A DNA stretch of 64,000 bases from positions 414,142-478,141 of the forward strand of contig BCHS01000015.1 in assembly GCA_039545275.1 (NCBI GenBank), read 5' to 3'. A model generated the notes under the pieces. It had not been told where the DNA came from. It saw only the letters and a list, made by a program, of their open reading frames with translations, and did no database searches. This document shows positions 34,614-44,528 of the stretch, piece by piece. The DNA comes from Pseudomicrostroma phylloplanum (lineage: Eukaryota; Basidiomycota; Exobasidiomycetes; Microstromatales). How positions within the stretch are numbered: position 1 is the stretch's first letter; the number at the start of each line of letters is the position of its first letter. Made by a program: the position numbers and the translations under genes.

Positions 34614-37415
34614 CTATCTATCCGCTCTGGCCCCGCCGTCGGCCTCGACGAAGCGCTTCTCGCCTGAACCCCACCCGCCTTCCGGTTTGCCAATGCCTGT
34701 GTAACGACCTTGGGCCCAGCCAGTCGACGATCGCGATGAGAGCGAGTGGTCCACCTCGATGGCAGTAGCAGTCGTGGGTCCCTCTGCGTCTGGTACAACG
34801 ACAGCTGCGGCATCCGTAGCGGTGCCGTTCGTGAGCTCGGCCGAAAGAATCCCACCTTTGCCAGCGGGTGGCAGAGTCTGCTCTGCTCCTGCGTCACCAT
34901 CCTTGCCATCCTCGCCGACATTCCCTGCCAGATCCGCCAGAGCCTTGGCGTACACCGCGTCGAGGCCCTCCTTGACCACGTAGTCTCTTCCATTGAGCCA
35001 CCTCTTGACCCTCTCCTCGTCTCGCCTCTTCAGCTCTGCCTGACCCTCCTCACCGCCTATCTCTGTGAGACACTCGTGCTCATCGTCGAGGACGTCGACG
35101 TTGCCCTTGCCTTCGAGGGAGAGCACAGCCCAGCCGATGAGGATCATGCCTGGCGGGCGCTGTTCCCCAGATGATTCGAGGGCGGAGAGAATGCCAGAAA
35201 GCGTTGAGGCCAGAAGTCGCTGGTCTGACGAAGATGCCCGCTCGATGATGGCAATAGGGGTGTGAGGTGGGAAGGGAGGGCCGGTACGATCTTGGTCTTC
35301 CTCGCCCACCTGAGGCTGCTCGCCCGCGGGAAGCCCATACCCCTTTGTGAGAATGTCGACGACGGCGCCTAGGCGAGCGACGCCCATGAGGACGATGAGG
35401 CTCCTGCCTCTGTCGTACCCTGGCAGCTTCACCTTCTTGCCACCCCGTCCGACCCCCGTGCAGAGCACGAGAGAGTCCGCGCTGCCCCGCTGCGTCACCG
35501 GCAAGCCAACCATAAGAGGGGCGGCGATGGCTGAAGAGATTCCAGGCACGACCGTGCATTCCACTCCCTTTTCTCTGAAGGCTAATACCTCTTCGCCTCC
35601 ACGACCATAGACGAACGGATCGCCTTGCTTCAGGCGAACAACGTTCTTGCCTTCCTCGAGTGCAGCCTTGAGGGCCAAGGAGATGAGCTCCGACTGAGCG
35701 CCTTCTGCATTGCCGGGGAACTTCTTGGCGATGATCAGCGGCGTGGTAGAAGGGATTAGACGAAGAATGGGTGCAGGGACCAACTTGTCGGAGAGTACGA
35801 GGTGTGTCGACGGTGAGGTGAGCAGTCGATGGCCGAGGAGTGTCAACAAGCCTGGATGACCGGGGCCCGAGCCCACGAGATAGATGTGTCCTTGGGTCAC
35901 CGAGCGAGGCGGAGGCGGTGGAAAGATGGCGAGAGAGTGCTGCGAACGAGCTCTAGGACGCTGAACACCTTGGTCCTGTTCGCTTTGAGTAGCAAGAGGG
36001 GCGGCTCGAGAGCGACCTCGTGAAGACGTCTCTTCGTCATGCACTCCATTGCCACCTGGTGCGCCGTTTGTGGAAATTGCTTCCAGGGAGGTTGGGGAAA
36101 CAGCTACCTCGCCCGCATCTGCCGGCTTCGAAGATGGCTTTGTGACGCCAGCCGCCTCTTCTTCTCCGAACGATCTGAGGGCCTCTCGCATTTGCTGTGC
36201 CCCCATACCGCCGAGGTATTCCATTGGCCAGTATTCACTAATTTGAGCCACCCACCTCATCCTTCGCTTCGTCTTCTCCGCAGCTTCCTCCTTGTCTGCT
36301 CTGATCGCCGCCTCGATCTCCACGGCAGCCGTCTTCAGCTGCGTCGTCCTGAGTGCCGAGCTGAGGTTGCTGTGGCTGTGTTGCCTCGAATGGGTGGGGA
36401 AACCAGACCGCGAAGCAGGCGTGCTCAATTGAGGCACAGGAGAATTGAGCGGCGTGGTATCGAAGTTCAGATCATCCTCTTGGAGCTCTGCTGTGCCTTT
36501 GATACTCCCTCTGCGTGAAGACTGGGCGCTGCTGTTGACGCTACTTTTGTGAGCGGCAGAGTCGGATGCCTGTGCCGATGACGTTGCGGCAACTAGCTTT
36601 GCAGCCTCCTCGAAGAAGCCAGGGTTCTGTCCCAGTCCATCTCCTTGAGCTGCGCCCTCTCCTCCTTTGGCCAGATCCCTCATCTCGCCCACCCTCTCCA
36701 CTGCGTCGCCGACGTTGCGAGGAAGAGCACTGACAATTTCTCTCCTGATTCTCCCTGCTAGGCGGCAACCCCTGCCATTTGTAGTGACTGCTATTTGCAG
36801 CGAGGACATCGAAGACGGAGGCTTGGATCCATCGGCGTGAGGCATCAGAGGCGAGGAAGAGGCTGGGAAACGGTGAGTGGCAGGGAAGCTGAAGTCACAC
36901 AGCAGTGGCTTGTCTGTGACATTGATGGGTATGCGCCTTCTCCGGCATACGTGGGCCAAGAGGGATGCTCGATCGACAGAGGAAGAAGTATCGGATGAGC
37001 CGCCTTGATGGTGGGCATGCCCTGCATCTTCGTCTCCATCGTGAAGTGTATCTGTGACGCAGGCCGCAAAGATGCTTCTATCATTGCCGTCGAGGTCGTC
37101 GATCAGTGCGCCCCATTTGGCCTCCATATCCGATCTGGAGCCCGCATGGCCTCGCAGTATGTCTACGTCGTCCTTATCGCTGATGTCTCGCCATGTGACT
37201 TTGCCCTCTGCTGCGAGGCGCTTGACTTCATCGCATGCTGGGATAGCTGAGAGACCGCCGACTACGATGGGTATTGCGCCAGACTCGAGAGCCGTGCGAG
37301 CTCGAGAAGCAGCGAGCTTGGAGGATCCGAGGATAAGTAAGGAGCGCGACTGAGGTCTATGTGCAAGGATGAGTGACGATGGCGGCGGAGAGGAGGACGA
37401 GGATGCGACCGACAT
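34614..37415 (-). CDS. MET1: Siroheme biosynthesis enzyme: Met8-like dehydrogenase domain plus uroporphyrinogen-III C-methyltransferase
   Basis: Single exon, 933 residues from the Met at 37415. Residues 20-235 are a Met8/CysG-like precorrin-2 dehydrogenase fold: Rossmann start 'SLLILGSSKLAASRARTAL', 'RRRRIPINVTDKPLLCDFSF' with the conserved Asp168, and 'QIAVTTNGRGCRLAGRIRREI'. A low-complexity linker of 250 residues follows. Residues 508-800 are the SUMT methyltransferase: 'YLVGSGPGHPGLLTL', 'RLKQGDPFVYGRGGEE', 'VPGISSAIAAPLMVGLPVTQRG'. It makes precorrin-2, and perhaps oxidises it to sirohydrochlorin, for the siroheme of sulfite and nitrite reductase. An in-frame Met at 37535 would add 40 featureless residues; I prefer 37415 because a CCAAT element overlaps 37531. 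It is head-to-head with the cystathionine beta-lyase gene. Confidence 0.9.
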   Translation of the reverse strand: MSVASSSSSPPPSSLILAHRPQSRSLLILGSSKLAASRARTALESGAIPIVVGGLSAIPACDEVKRLAAEGKVTWRDISDKDDVDILRGHAGSRSDMEAKWGALIDDLDGNDRSIFAACVTDTLHDGDEDAGHAHHQGGSSDTSSSVDRASLLAHVCRRRRIPINVTDKPLLCDFSFPATHRFPASSSPLMPHADGSKPPSSMSSLQIAVTTNGRGCRLAGRIRREIVSALPRNVGDAVERVGEMRDLAKGGEGAAQGDGLGQNPGFFEEAAKLVAATSSAQASDSAAHKSSVNSSAQSSRRGSIKGTAELQEDDLNFDTTPLNSPVPQLSTPASRSGFPTHSRQHSHSNLSSALRTTQLKTAAVEIEAAIRADKEEAAEKTKRRMRWVAQISEYWPMEYLGGMGAQQMREALRSFGEEEAAGVTKPSSKPADAGEVAVSPTSLEAISTNGAPGGNGVHDEETSSRGRSRAAPLATQSEQDQGVQRPRARSQHSLAIFPPPPPRSVTQGHIYLVGSGPGHPGLLTLLGHRLLTSPSTHLVLSDKLVPAPILRLIPSTTPLIIAKKFPGNAEGAQSELISLALKAALEEGKNVVRLKQGDPFVYGRGGEEVLAFREKGVECTVVPGISSAIAAPLMVGLPVTQRGSADSLVLCTGVGRGGKKVKLPGYDRGRSLIVLMGVARLGAVVDILTKGYGLPAGEQPQVGEEDQDRTGPPFPPHTPIAIIERASSSDQRLLASTLSGILSALESSGEQRPPGMILIGWAVLSLEGKGNVDVLDDEHECLTEIGGEEGQAELKRRDEERVKRWLNGRDYVVKEGLDAVYAKALADLAGNVGEDGKDGDAGAEQTLPPAGKGGILSAELTNGTATDAAAVVVPDAEGPTTATAIEVDHSLSSRSSTGWAQGRYTGIGKPEGGWGSGEKRFVEADGGARADR

Positions 37416-37774
37416 TACGGCGGCGGTGTCCAGAAGGGGGCAAGTCGGTATGCGTGATGATAAGGACGACTGATATGGAATGAGAGGCTTGGCTGATTTA
37501 TCTGGGTGATTGGGTATCTGCCTGTCTTGAGCCAATCGCAGCGTGAATTGAAATCAAGAATCGATCAAAATCGATTGGCCAAAGCGGGAGACTTCAATTC
37601 TTGGCTGCTGCACCGCGCGGCCACTCACGCTCACACCCACTTCTTCTCGCCCTCAGACTTGACTCGGAAGCAGAGACGGGAAGGGCGAACCAGGCACAGA
37701 CATAGGCTGGTACCGACAGCCACACGCAGCATATATTCACCATCCCTCTCCTCCCCCACCATTACCCTACTGCC
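37416..37774. promoter_or_regulatory. Shared divergent promoter MET1 / cystathionine beta-lyase-mevalonate kinase
   Basis: 359 bases between two sulfur-metabolism genes. A CCAAT lies near 37532 (plus strand) and an inverted one (ATTGG) near 37573. A CATATATTC TATA-like element near 37730 lies 45 bases before the lyase ATG. I did not find a CACGTG Cbf1 site. Confidence 0.6.
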
Positions 37775-40608
37775 ATGGCTCCTACTTCATCCTCGGAGGC
37801 CACTTGGTCATTTTCCACTCTCTGCGCCACAGTCTCTGACCCAGACCACCCAGACCAGTATGGCTCCTCTTCCGTGCCCATCTACCAGTCCACCACATTC
37901 AAGGGCCTGCCCGGATCGGCGAACAAGGCTTCCGAGGAGTTCGACTACTCGCGCTCTGGAAACCCCACTCGTACCGTCCTGCAGCAACATCTGAGCAAGA
38001 TTCAGGGATGCAAGTACTCCATGGCTGTGGCGACGGGCATGGCCTGCTTGGACGTCATCACACGCAGCGTCAAGCCGGGCGAGTGCATCATTGCCGGAGA
38101 TGACATCTATGGCGGGACAAATAGGCTACTGGGACTGCTGGCCAGCAATGGCGGAATCAATACCAAGCACATTGATACCACCGATGCCAGTGTCCTCGAA
38201 GAGACTGTGCGCCAGACTGTCAAGGACCACGCAGATGGCAAAGGACCCAGGTTAGCAATGGTGCTCCTTGAGACGCCTACCAACCCCCTCTTGAAGGTGG
38301 TAGACATCAAGGCATGTACAGCAGCAGTCAGAAAACACGTCGCATCCGTCAGGGACACTGTCATCGTCATGGACAACACCATGATGAGCCCAGCACTAAT
38401 GCGGCCACTCGAGCTAGGGGTAGACGTGGTGTACGACTCTGCTACAAAGTTCCTCAGTGGTCATCATGACCTCATGGCCGGTGTGGTAGCCACAAATGAC
38501 GAGCAGCTAGCAAGGGTGAGTAGCGTGGGGCCCCGCTCATATCTGTCTGTATCCACTACTGACCCTCGCGTCCCTACGCATTTAGTCTTATGCATTTGTG
38601 ATCAACTCTGTGGGCAATGCTCTCGCTCCCTTCGAGTCGTTCCTACTTCTGCGAGGCCTCAAGACCCTCGCCATTCGCCTCGCCGCTCAGCAGAGCTCTT
38701 CTCAAATCATCGCAACCCACCTCCACTCACTCGGCTTTGCGACAAATTACCCAGGCCTTCCATCGCATCCAGGCCGAGATGCACACTTCAGTCAGGCTAA
38801 AGGGGCAGGGGCGGTCATTAGCTTCGAGACCGGAGACGCTGCGCTCAGCCAAAGGATAGTGGGAGGGACTAGGCTGTGGGGAGTCAGTGTCAGCTTCGGC
38901 TGTGTCAATAGCTTGATTAGCATGCCATGCTTGATGTCGTGAGTAGATGAAGGAGCTGAGGTACATGATCACGCCGAAAGCTAACCCCTAATCTTGTCGC
39001 TGCATTTACCATTCCAGGCACGCCTCCATCGACCCAAAAGTCCGCGCAGCGCGACGTCTACCCGAGGATCTCATTCGTCTTTGTGTCGGTATTGAAGACG
39101 TCGAAGACCTCATCGCCGATCTCGACGATGCTCTGCTCGCCGCTGGAGCTGTCCAAAGGCAGAGCGATGGAAGCCTTGTTAGGGTGGAGACCGCTACCAA
39201 TGGCAGTGCGGCAGAGACGTCAGGTGCAGTGGCCCCTACACCTTCCTCATATACACCCACACCTTCGCTCGTTGTCTCTTCGCCGGGCAAAGTCATCCTC
39301 TTTGGAGAGCATGCGGTGGTGCACGGGGTGACCGCTCTTGCAGCCTCCGTATCACTGCGATGCTATTGTCTCCTCGAGCCTCGCTACGATGGTCGCTTGT
39401 CGCTCGCATTGCCAGACCTCAACATCGAGCACTCGTGGGCCCTGGACGAGCTACCATGGGACGCTCTGCCAGCTAGCGTCCAGGCCGGGGACGCGCCCAT
39501 CGACCTAGACGCCAAGCTCCTCAGACGGATCGTCCATGCCGTCGAGGCGACCCAGGGTGGACTGACAGAGAGCGACCGTAGCCATGCATCATGCATCGCG
39601 TTCCTCTACTTGTACATGGTCGTCGTGGGCAAAATCACTCAGAAGGCAGGAGGCCAGAGCTTCACACTGCGCTCGCTACTCCCGATCGGTGCCGGTCTAG
39701 GCTCTTCGGCGGCATACAGCTCATCTCTCGCTGCTGCGCTCTTGCATAGCCAGCAGAAGATTTCGCTTCCACAAGACTCTAAAGCTATCTCAGCGGCAAC
39801 GGCACAGATCATCAACCGATATGCCTTCCTCTCTGAGAAGGTCATCCATGGCAATCCCTCTGGAGTGGACAACTCCGTCTCGGTCTTCGGAGGGTGTCTG
39901 GCCTTCACGCGACCCAAGGCGCCTCGCAATGCGCTCAAGGCGAACGACCTGAAGCTTCTGGGCAATGGTCTTGGCGAGAAGCGACTGTTGCTCACGGACA
40001 CGGGTGTAGGCAGGGATACCAAGTCCCTCGTAGCCAGTGTGGGGAAGCAGCTCGAGCTGGAACCTGAGAGGGTGGGCGGTATCTTGGATGAGATCCAAGC
40101 CATCGTTGACGAGGCTACCAAGCTCCTCTCCAGTGGCGGCGACGAGAAGACGCTCGGAAAGCTCATCAGCCGCAACCATGAGCTGCTGGTCCAGCTTGGC
40201 GTTTCACACTCAAGCCTGGAGACGATCCGAACCACTCTTTCGCCACTGGTCGTCGACTCGACCGAGTTCGCACTGGACACAAAGCTCACTGGCGCAGGTG
40301 GTGGAGGATGCGCGGTCACGCTTCTGCCATCATCGGCAAATGCATCGGCGGTGCAGGAGGAGGCGGTCAAGACTCTCACCAAGCTGGGGATGCAATGCTA
40401 CCCTACCACGATCGGTGGAGCCGGCGTTTCCTTGCTCGTATCTCCCGAAGAGGAGCTCGGCAAGGGTATGACGGGGCGGGACGGAGAAACGGGCGATGTG
40501 ACTGCTGCTAGTGGTGGACTGAGGCAGCGCTTTGTCGGGCTGTCGAATGAAGAATTGGGAGAATGGCTGGAAGGAGGGTCGACGTGGAAGAGGGTGGGCG
40601 CAGCCTGA
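37775..40608 (+). CDS. Cystathionine beta-lyase fused in frame to mevalonate kinase
   Basis: Three exons, 37775-38515, 38586-38938, 39018-40608; 894 residues. Residues 1-415 are a complete PLP-dependent cystathionine beta-lyase (Str3 type): 'FDYSRSGNPTRTVLQ', 'GDDIYGGTNRLL', 'LETPTNPLLKVVD', PLP lysine Lys225 in 'YDSATKFLSGHHDLMAG', and the ending 'HASIDPKVRAARRLPEDLIRLCVG' through 'DLIADLDDALLAAG'. A Thr/Pro/Ser linker of about 35 residues follows. Residues 450-894 are a complete mevalonate kinase (Erg12): 'SSPGKVILFGEHAVVHG', 'GLGSSAAYSSSLAAALL', 'HGNPSGVDNSVSVFGG', 'KLTGAGGGGCAVTLL'. No stop lies between the halves, no in-frame Met precedes the kinase motifs, and I found no splice pair that would give the kinase its own start. 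One product would cleave cystathionine to homocysteine; the other would phosphorylate mevalonate for sterols. Confidence 0.88.
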
Positions 40609-40740
40609 GGGTGGTATCTCGGCTAGCTAGAAGGAACGTGATCGAGCTGTGTGGCTCTTTGCATCAATGTAAATGAGGTAGATTACAATTGAATACTAGA
40701 CGGTCAGAGTCCAGCCACCAGACATATCCTCGCGCCGCTT

Positions 40741-41412
40741 TTACCGCCAAGCCCATGCCTCCTCATCGTACTTCTCTACTAATGTGGCATCGCCCTGTAG
40801 AATGCATTAACGGGGAAGGTACAGCCAGGTGAGGTACTGATCGGGTCCCTTCGCTTTCCCACTTGCTACCTACTTTGTACACCTGCCCAAAATTGGCAAA
40901 TCCATCTCGCAGGACATAGATTTCCTGCCCACCTTGTACGCCTCCCGCACCTGCATCTTGGTCTTGAGCTTGCTCATTGCCAGAAATGTCCGTCTTGCCG
41001 GCTAGGGCGGAGACTTGACTGGATGCTAGTGCCGCTTGACGGGCTTCGGAGTAGATGCGGGCTGCTTTGGGGCCGCGCTGCTGCGAGAGGGAGCAGTGGA
41101 ATACGACGGTGGGGACTGCACGGAGTGTTGCGGGAGGTGAGCTGATGTGTTAGTACGCGGCCTTTCAAGCGCTCACTACTCTCTTGACTCACCATCCTTG
41201 AGCTCCTTCACCAGGTCCTTTACCCTGTCGTCGCTCAGCTGCGTCGAGGGCACATTGATGCAGCCTACGATGTTGCCTCCTTCAAAGTCGTCGTCTCGCA
41301 CGTCTACAATCGCCACATTCTTGCGGGGCACACTGGAGGAGGTAGGCGACGCTTTGAGTATAGAAGAGAGCGAAGACGCAGTCATATACCGGTACGGTGG
41401 TTTGAAGGACAT
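40741..41412 (-). CDS. Cdc25/rhodanese-like phosphatase or arsenate reductase
   Basis: Three exons from the right: 41412-41193, 41115-40874, 40794-40741; 171 residues. It has the rhodanese fold in the small Cdc25-like form: 'VAIVDVRDDDFEGGNIVGCINVP', then the active loop His-Cys-Ser-Leu-Ser-Gln-Gln-Arg (Cys81, Arg87; Cx5R) and 'GPKAARIYSEA', and the C-terminal 'EIYVLRDGFANFGQVY' strand and helix. Relatives include S. pombe Ibp1 and yeast Ych1 and Arr2, which act as phosphatases or arsenate reductases. An Ala/Gln/Asp-rich insert lies between the loop and the last strand. Intron 2 has a less usual GTAGGT donor. The start 'MSFKPPYRYMTASSL' fits the family; the longer upstream frame (Met at 41514) does not. 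Confidence 0.85.
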
Positions 41413-41635
41413 GGCGACCAAGGTACGCAAAGGGACGACGTGTGGTACGTACTCCCCGCGAAGATGCGAAGGATGGCACCGGCCACCCGGATTCCTGGAT
41501 TTCGCCAAGGACACGTTTGTGACTCCGACGCGTGGAGTGTGTTGTTCGCAGGTGTTGCTTCGAAGGTGTTGCTGCTTCCCAGTCCATCCTCGTCGTTGAT
41601 ACCACTACTCCTCTCCTGCGGACAGCGCAGACGAC
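41413..41635. promoter_or_regulatory. Divergent promoter Cdc25-like / FH3-type gene
   Basis: 223 bases between head-to-head starts; no TATA box seen. Confidence 0.4.
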
Positions 41636-44528
41636 ATGACGTCCTACTCCTACTCCTCTTCACCGCCTTCCACCTCCAGTGGCTCGGTACTGAGCTCATC
41701 GCGGGCGCAGAATGAGGCGCACGCTTCAGGACAGTCCTCGTCGTCTCCGAAGAAGGCTCGAGGCAGGTCACTGTCTCCCTTTAAGAAACAGAGGGAGCCA
41801 AAGCGCGATGAGGCAGCAGACATGCAGTCTAGTAGCTCTTCAGAACATGAAAAACAGAGGATGATGAGCTTGAAGGGTCCGATATCGCTCGATAGTCTAC
41901 AGCAGAGATTTGACCGGATGCTGGTGAGTGAGCTCGAAGAGGGGAGTTCGAGGAGCTTTACCTACTCACCCGCCTACTCACTATGCCTTCTGTCAGGCAA
42001 GTCGCGATATACCCGCCGAGATGCGAGCGAGCCTCTCAAATCTCAAGCCAGCAGTGAAAGAGTCTCTCATTCGCAATCAAGAATCCGTCAGCCTGTCGTC
42101 TCTAGGTGCACTTGGAGCTTCCAGCAGGCCCTACCAACAAGCAGGCTCGCCTGACAAGACGGGTAGATCGAATAGGACTTCGAGCACAGATGAGCTCCCA
42201 CAGTCTTCTACTTACGAGGATAGAGTCTCGCAGGCCGTACCTTCCAAAGGAGGTGCAAGGATACCTGCAGATGAGGTCTTCGCCAGTAAAGAAGGCGGCA
42301 GGGCACGAGGTAGGAGTGTCTCCCCTTCTAAAGCACTCGCAGCACCTCGCAATCCTTCGCCGAGTCGTCCTGCATCGAGCTCTTCATCTTCGACTTCGCC
42401 GCCGGTCTACTATGCACGCATGCTACTCGAGACCTCTTCCCAGAAGCTAGAGATAGAGAAGCTTCGCCGCCTGCGCGTACTCCTCAGCACCGAGTCACCT
42501 TCATGGCTGGCAGACTTTCTCTTCACTGAAAGAGGCTACGAAGGCTTGATGAGGAGGGTCGGAGAGCTCATAGAGATGGAATGGAGAGATGAGATACACG
42601 ACGATAAGGCTCTGCACGAGTTGTTGCGAGGACTGGTGGCCCTTGGCGCAACAGACCGAGGGAGATTGGCTCTGACCTCTGCGCTCTTCCGGCCGTACCA
42701 GCCTCAATTAGCTTCTCAGCCAGCTCGAAACGCCCACTTACCTTCGACTTCGCTAGTGGGAGCCCCAGCAAAGGAGGTCAACCCTCCCGAACTGCCGATC
42801 GGATGGGAGCGTCACCCTCCTTTCGGCCCTCTTACTGCCCTGCTCCTCTCTGAACGCAAGCCCGGGGATCTCAATACCCGCAAGCTGATTGTAGAGCTTC
42901 TCAGGATGGTAGTGTCTCTCACACTCCCTTCAGGATTGGATCGGGACGTCTTCGACGCGCTGAAGGCCGATCGGGAGGTCTCTTCATGCTATCAACTCTA
43001 CTCCCAGGAGCACAGCGTCTCGCCCCTGCAGCTATTACTGCTGCTCTTGCACAATCCCATTTCTCCTCGCTCGCTCTCCCTCCTGCCCTTTATTTCCAAG
43101 TCACATCATCCACGGCCCTTCAAGACCTACCTCATGGAGATTGCGTGCGTGGTACGAGACTACTTTTGGATCTTCTGTCATGGGCAGAATCGTTTCTACG
43201 ATTGGCGAGCGATGGGAGAGGACGGGAGGAAGAAGATCGACGGGCCCAGTGTGCCTGGTGGAATGACTGGTGGGGTCGAGTTCGAGGCAATTGGGTACAT
43301 TGTGAGTGCATGAGGCAGCCGGTAGCCACTGCACATGGCGTAGTACTGACCAGCTTCCGCCCCTTGACGGTCGCAGACGACGCATCTCAAGCTGATCAAC
43401 TGCGTCGCCGACCTCTTGTCAGTCAGCTCATCGGATGACTCAAGGGTACCTCTCCTCTTCCACGTTGCCCTCTTCGACTCGGGTATCGAGCGTCTGCTCC
43501 TCACTCTTCGGAGAGCATCGCAACAGTACTATGGCCCCATGCATCTGGCGCTGGCCCACTACATTCACCTGGCCACTCGAGCCGGCTACAGACTCAGTGG
43601 TGATCTGCAAAGCTGGTGCGAGAAGAGGCTGCAGCTGCGCAACGCTGTCGAGACAGATGATGGACGACTGGGCTTGGACTTCAGGAGCATGGAGACGCAG
43701 AAGTCAGAGGAGAAGAGGGCCCCACGCCCTACCTCGCCGACGAAAGCAGCGCTGCGTTTGTCCGACAAGCCGGCGGTGCCTACCAAGACTCGCCAAGAGC
43801 ATGCGTCGAGGCCAACTTCGCCGACGAAGGCGCGGGCTGCTTTGTCAAGCCCGCCTTCCTCCTCGACTGCCTCTGTCTTTCCGTTATCACCGCCATCAAA
43901 GCTCGCAACGCGCCTTCCAAAGGACGGTATCCAGCAAATGCCCGGCTCGGCGCCTTCGAGAAGCTCAGCAAAGCCATCAATTACCATACCTTCGCCTGCT
44001 AAGCCAGCAGCCAGCACCTTCCGTCCACCCGCGTCCCCTTCTCGTACCTCCTACGGTCAGGACAGTCTCAGCGGGCACTGGCTCGGCCAGAACGCCACTG
44101 CGCTCCTCGTAGCTAGCAGTATCTCCAGCGAGAGCTTCTTTAATGAAGCCTGGCCAACGGAGGAGGACGCTGTAGCGTGCGGCGTGCCATTGCCGGAGAG
44201 TCCCGTCAAGGCGGACAGCAGAACAGAGCGGGCCTTTGACTGGAGTCAAGTACCCCGAGAGGAGCTTCGAGAGGCAGCAGTGTCACCAGCGATCACACCT
44301 GTCGCTGTGGCCCCGGCACACATTCAGGCGTCTGCCCCCTCGAGCAACGCAGCAAGTCAGTTTGGGGGCCCTTTGCGTTCGGTGGGAGGGCCCGGTCACT
44401 CCAGCGAAGGACAAGCGAAGACACCTTCGGCGCCTGTCGTCGTGGGCACGGCTCGAGACCGCATTCGGCTGTGGGAAGGGAGGGCAGCGAACGCTTCTAC
44501 TGGCAGTGGGCAAGGGATGGGAAGATGA
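41636..44528 (+). CDS. Formin-like GBD/FH3-type armadillo protein lacking FH1/FH2
   Basis: Three exons, 41636-41923, 41997-43301, 43377-44528; 914 residues; both donors GTGAGT. A Ser-rich N-terminus leads to 'SLDSLQQRFDRML' + 'ASRDIPAEMRASLSNLKPAVKESLI', which resembles the Rho-GTPase-binding start of diaphanous formins. A mostly helical region of about 400 residues follows ('PVYYARMLLETSSQKLEIEKLRRLRVLL', 'ELLRGLVALGATDRGR', 'TRKLIVELLRMVVSL'), consistent with an FH3 armadillo repeat. The final 280 residues are Pro/Ser/Ala-rich with repeated 'RPTSPTKA' elements. There is no FH1 proline tract and no FH2 actin-nucleating domain. The assignment rests on pattern resemblance and would need a profile search. 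If right, the protein would bind Rho-type GTPases and serve as a polarity scaffold, not an actin nucleator. Confidence 0.65.

Noticed and set aside
39083..39331. Out-of-frame ATG at 39169 as a separate start for mevalonate kinase
   Set aside because: The frame ends without reaching the kinase motifs and no acceptor exists in the about 70 bases before the conserved kinase start to switch frames.
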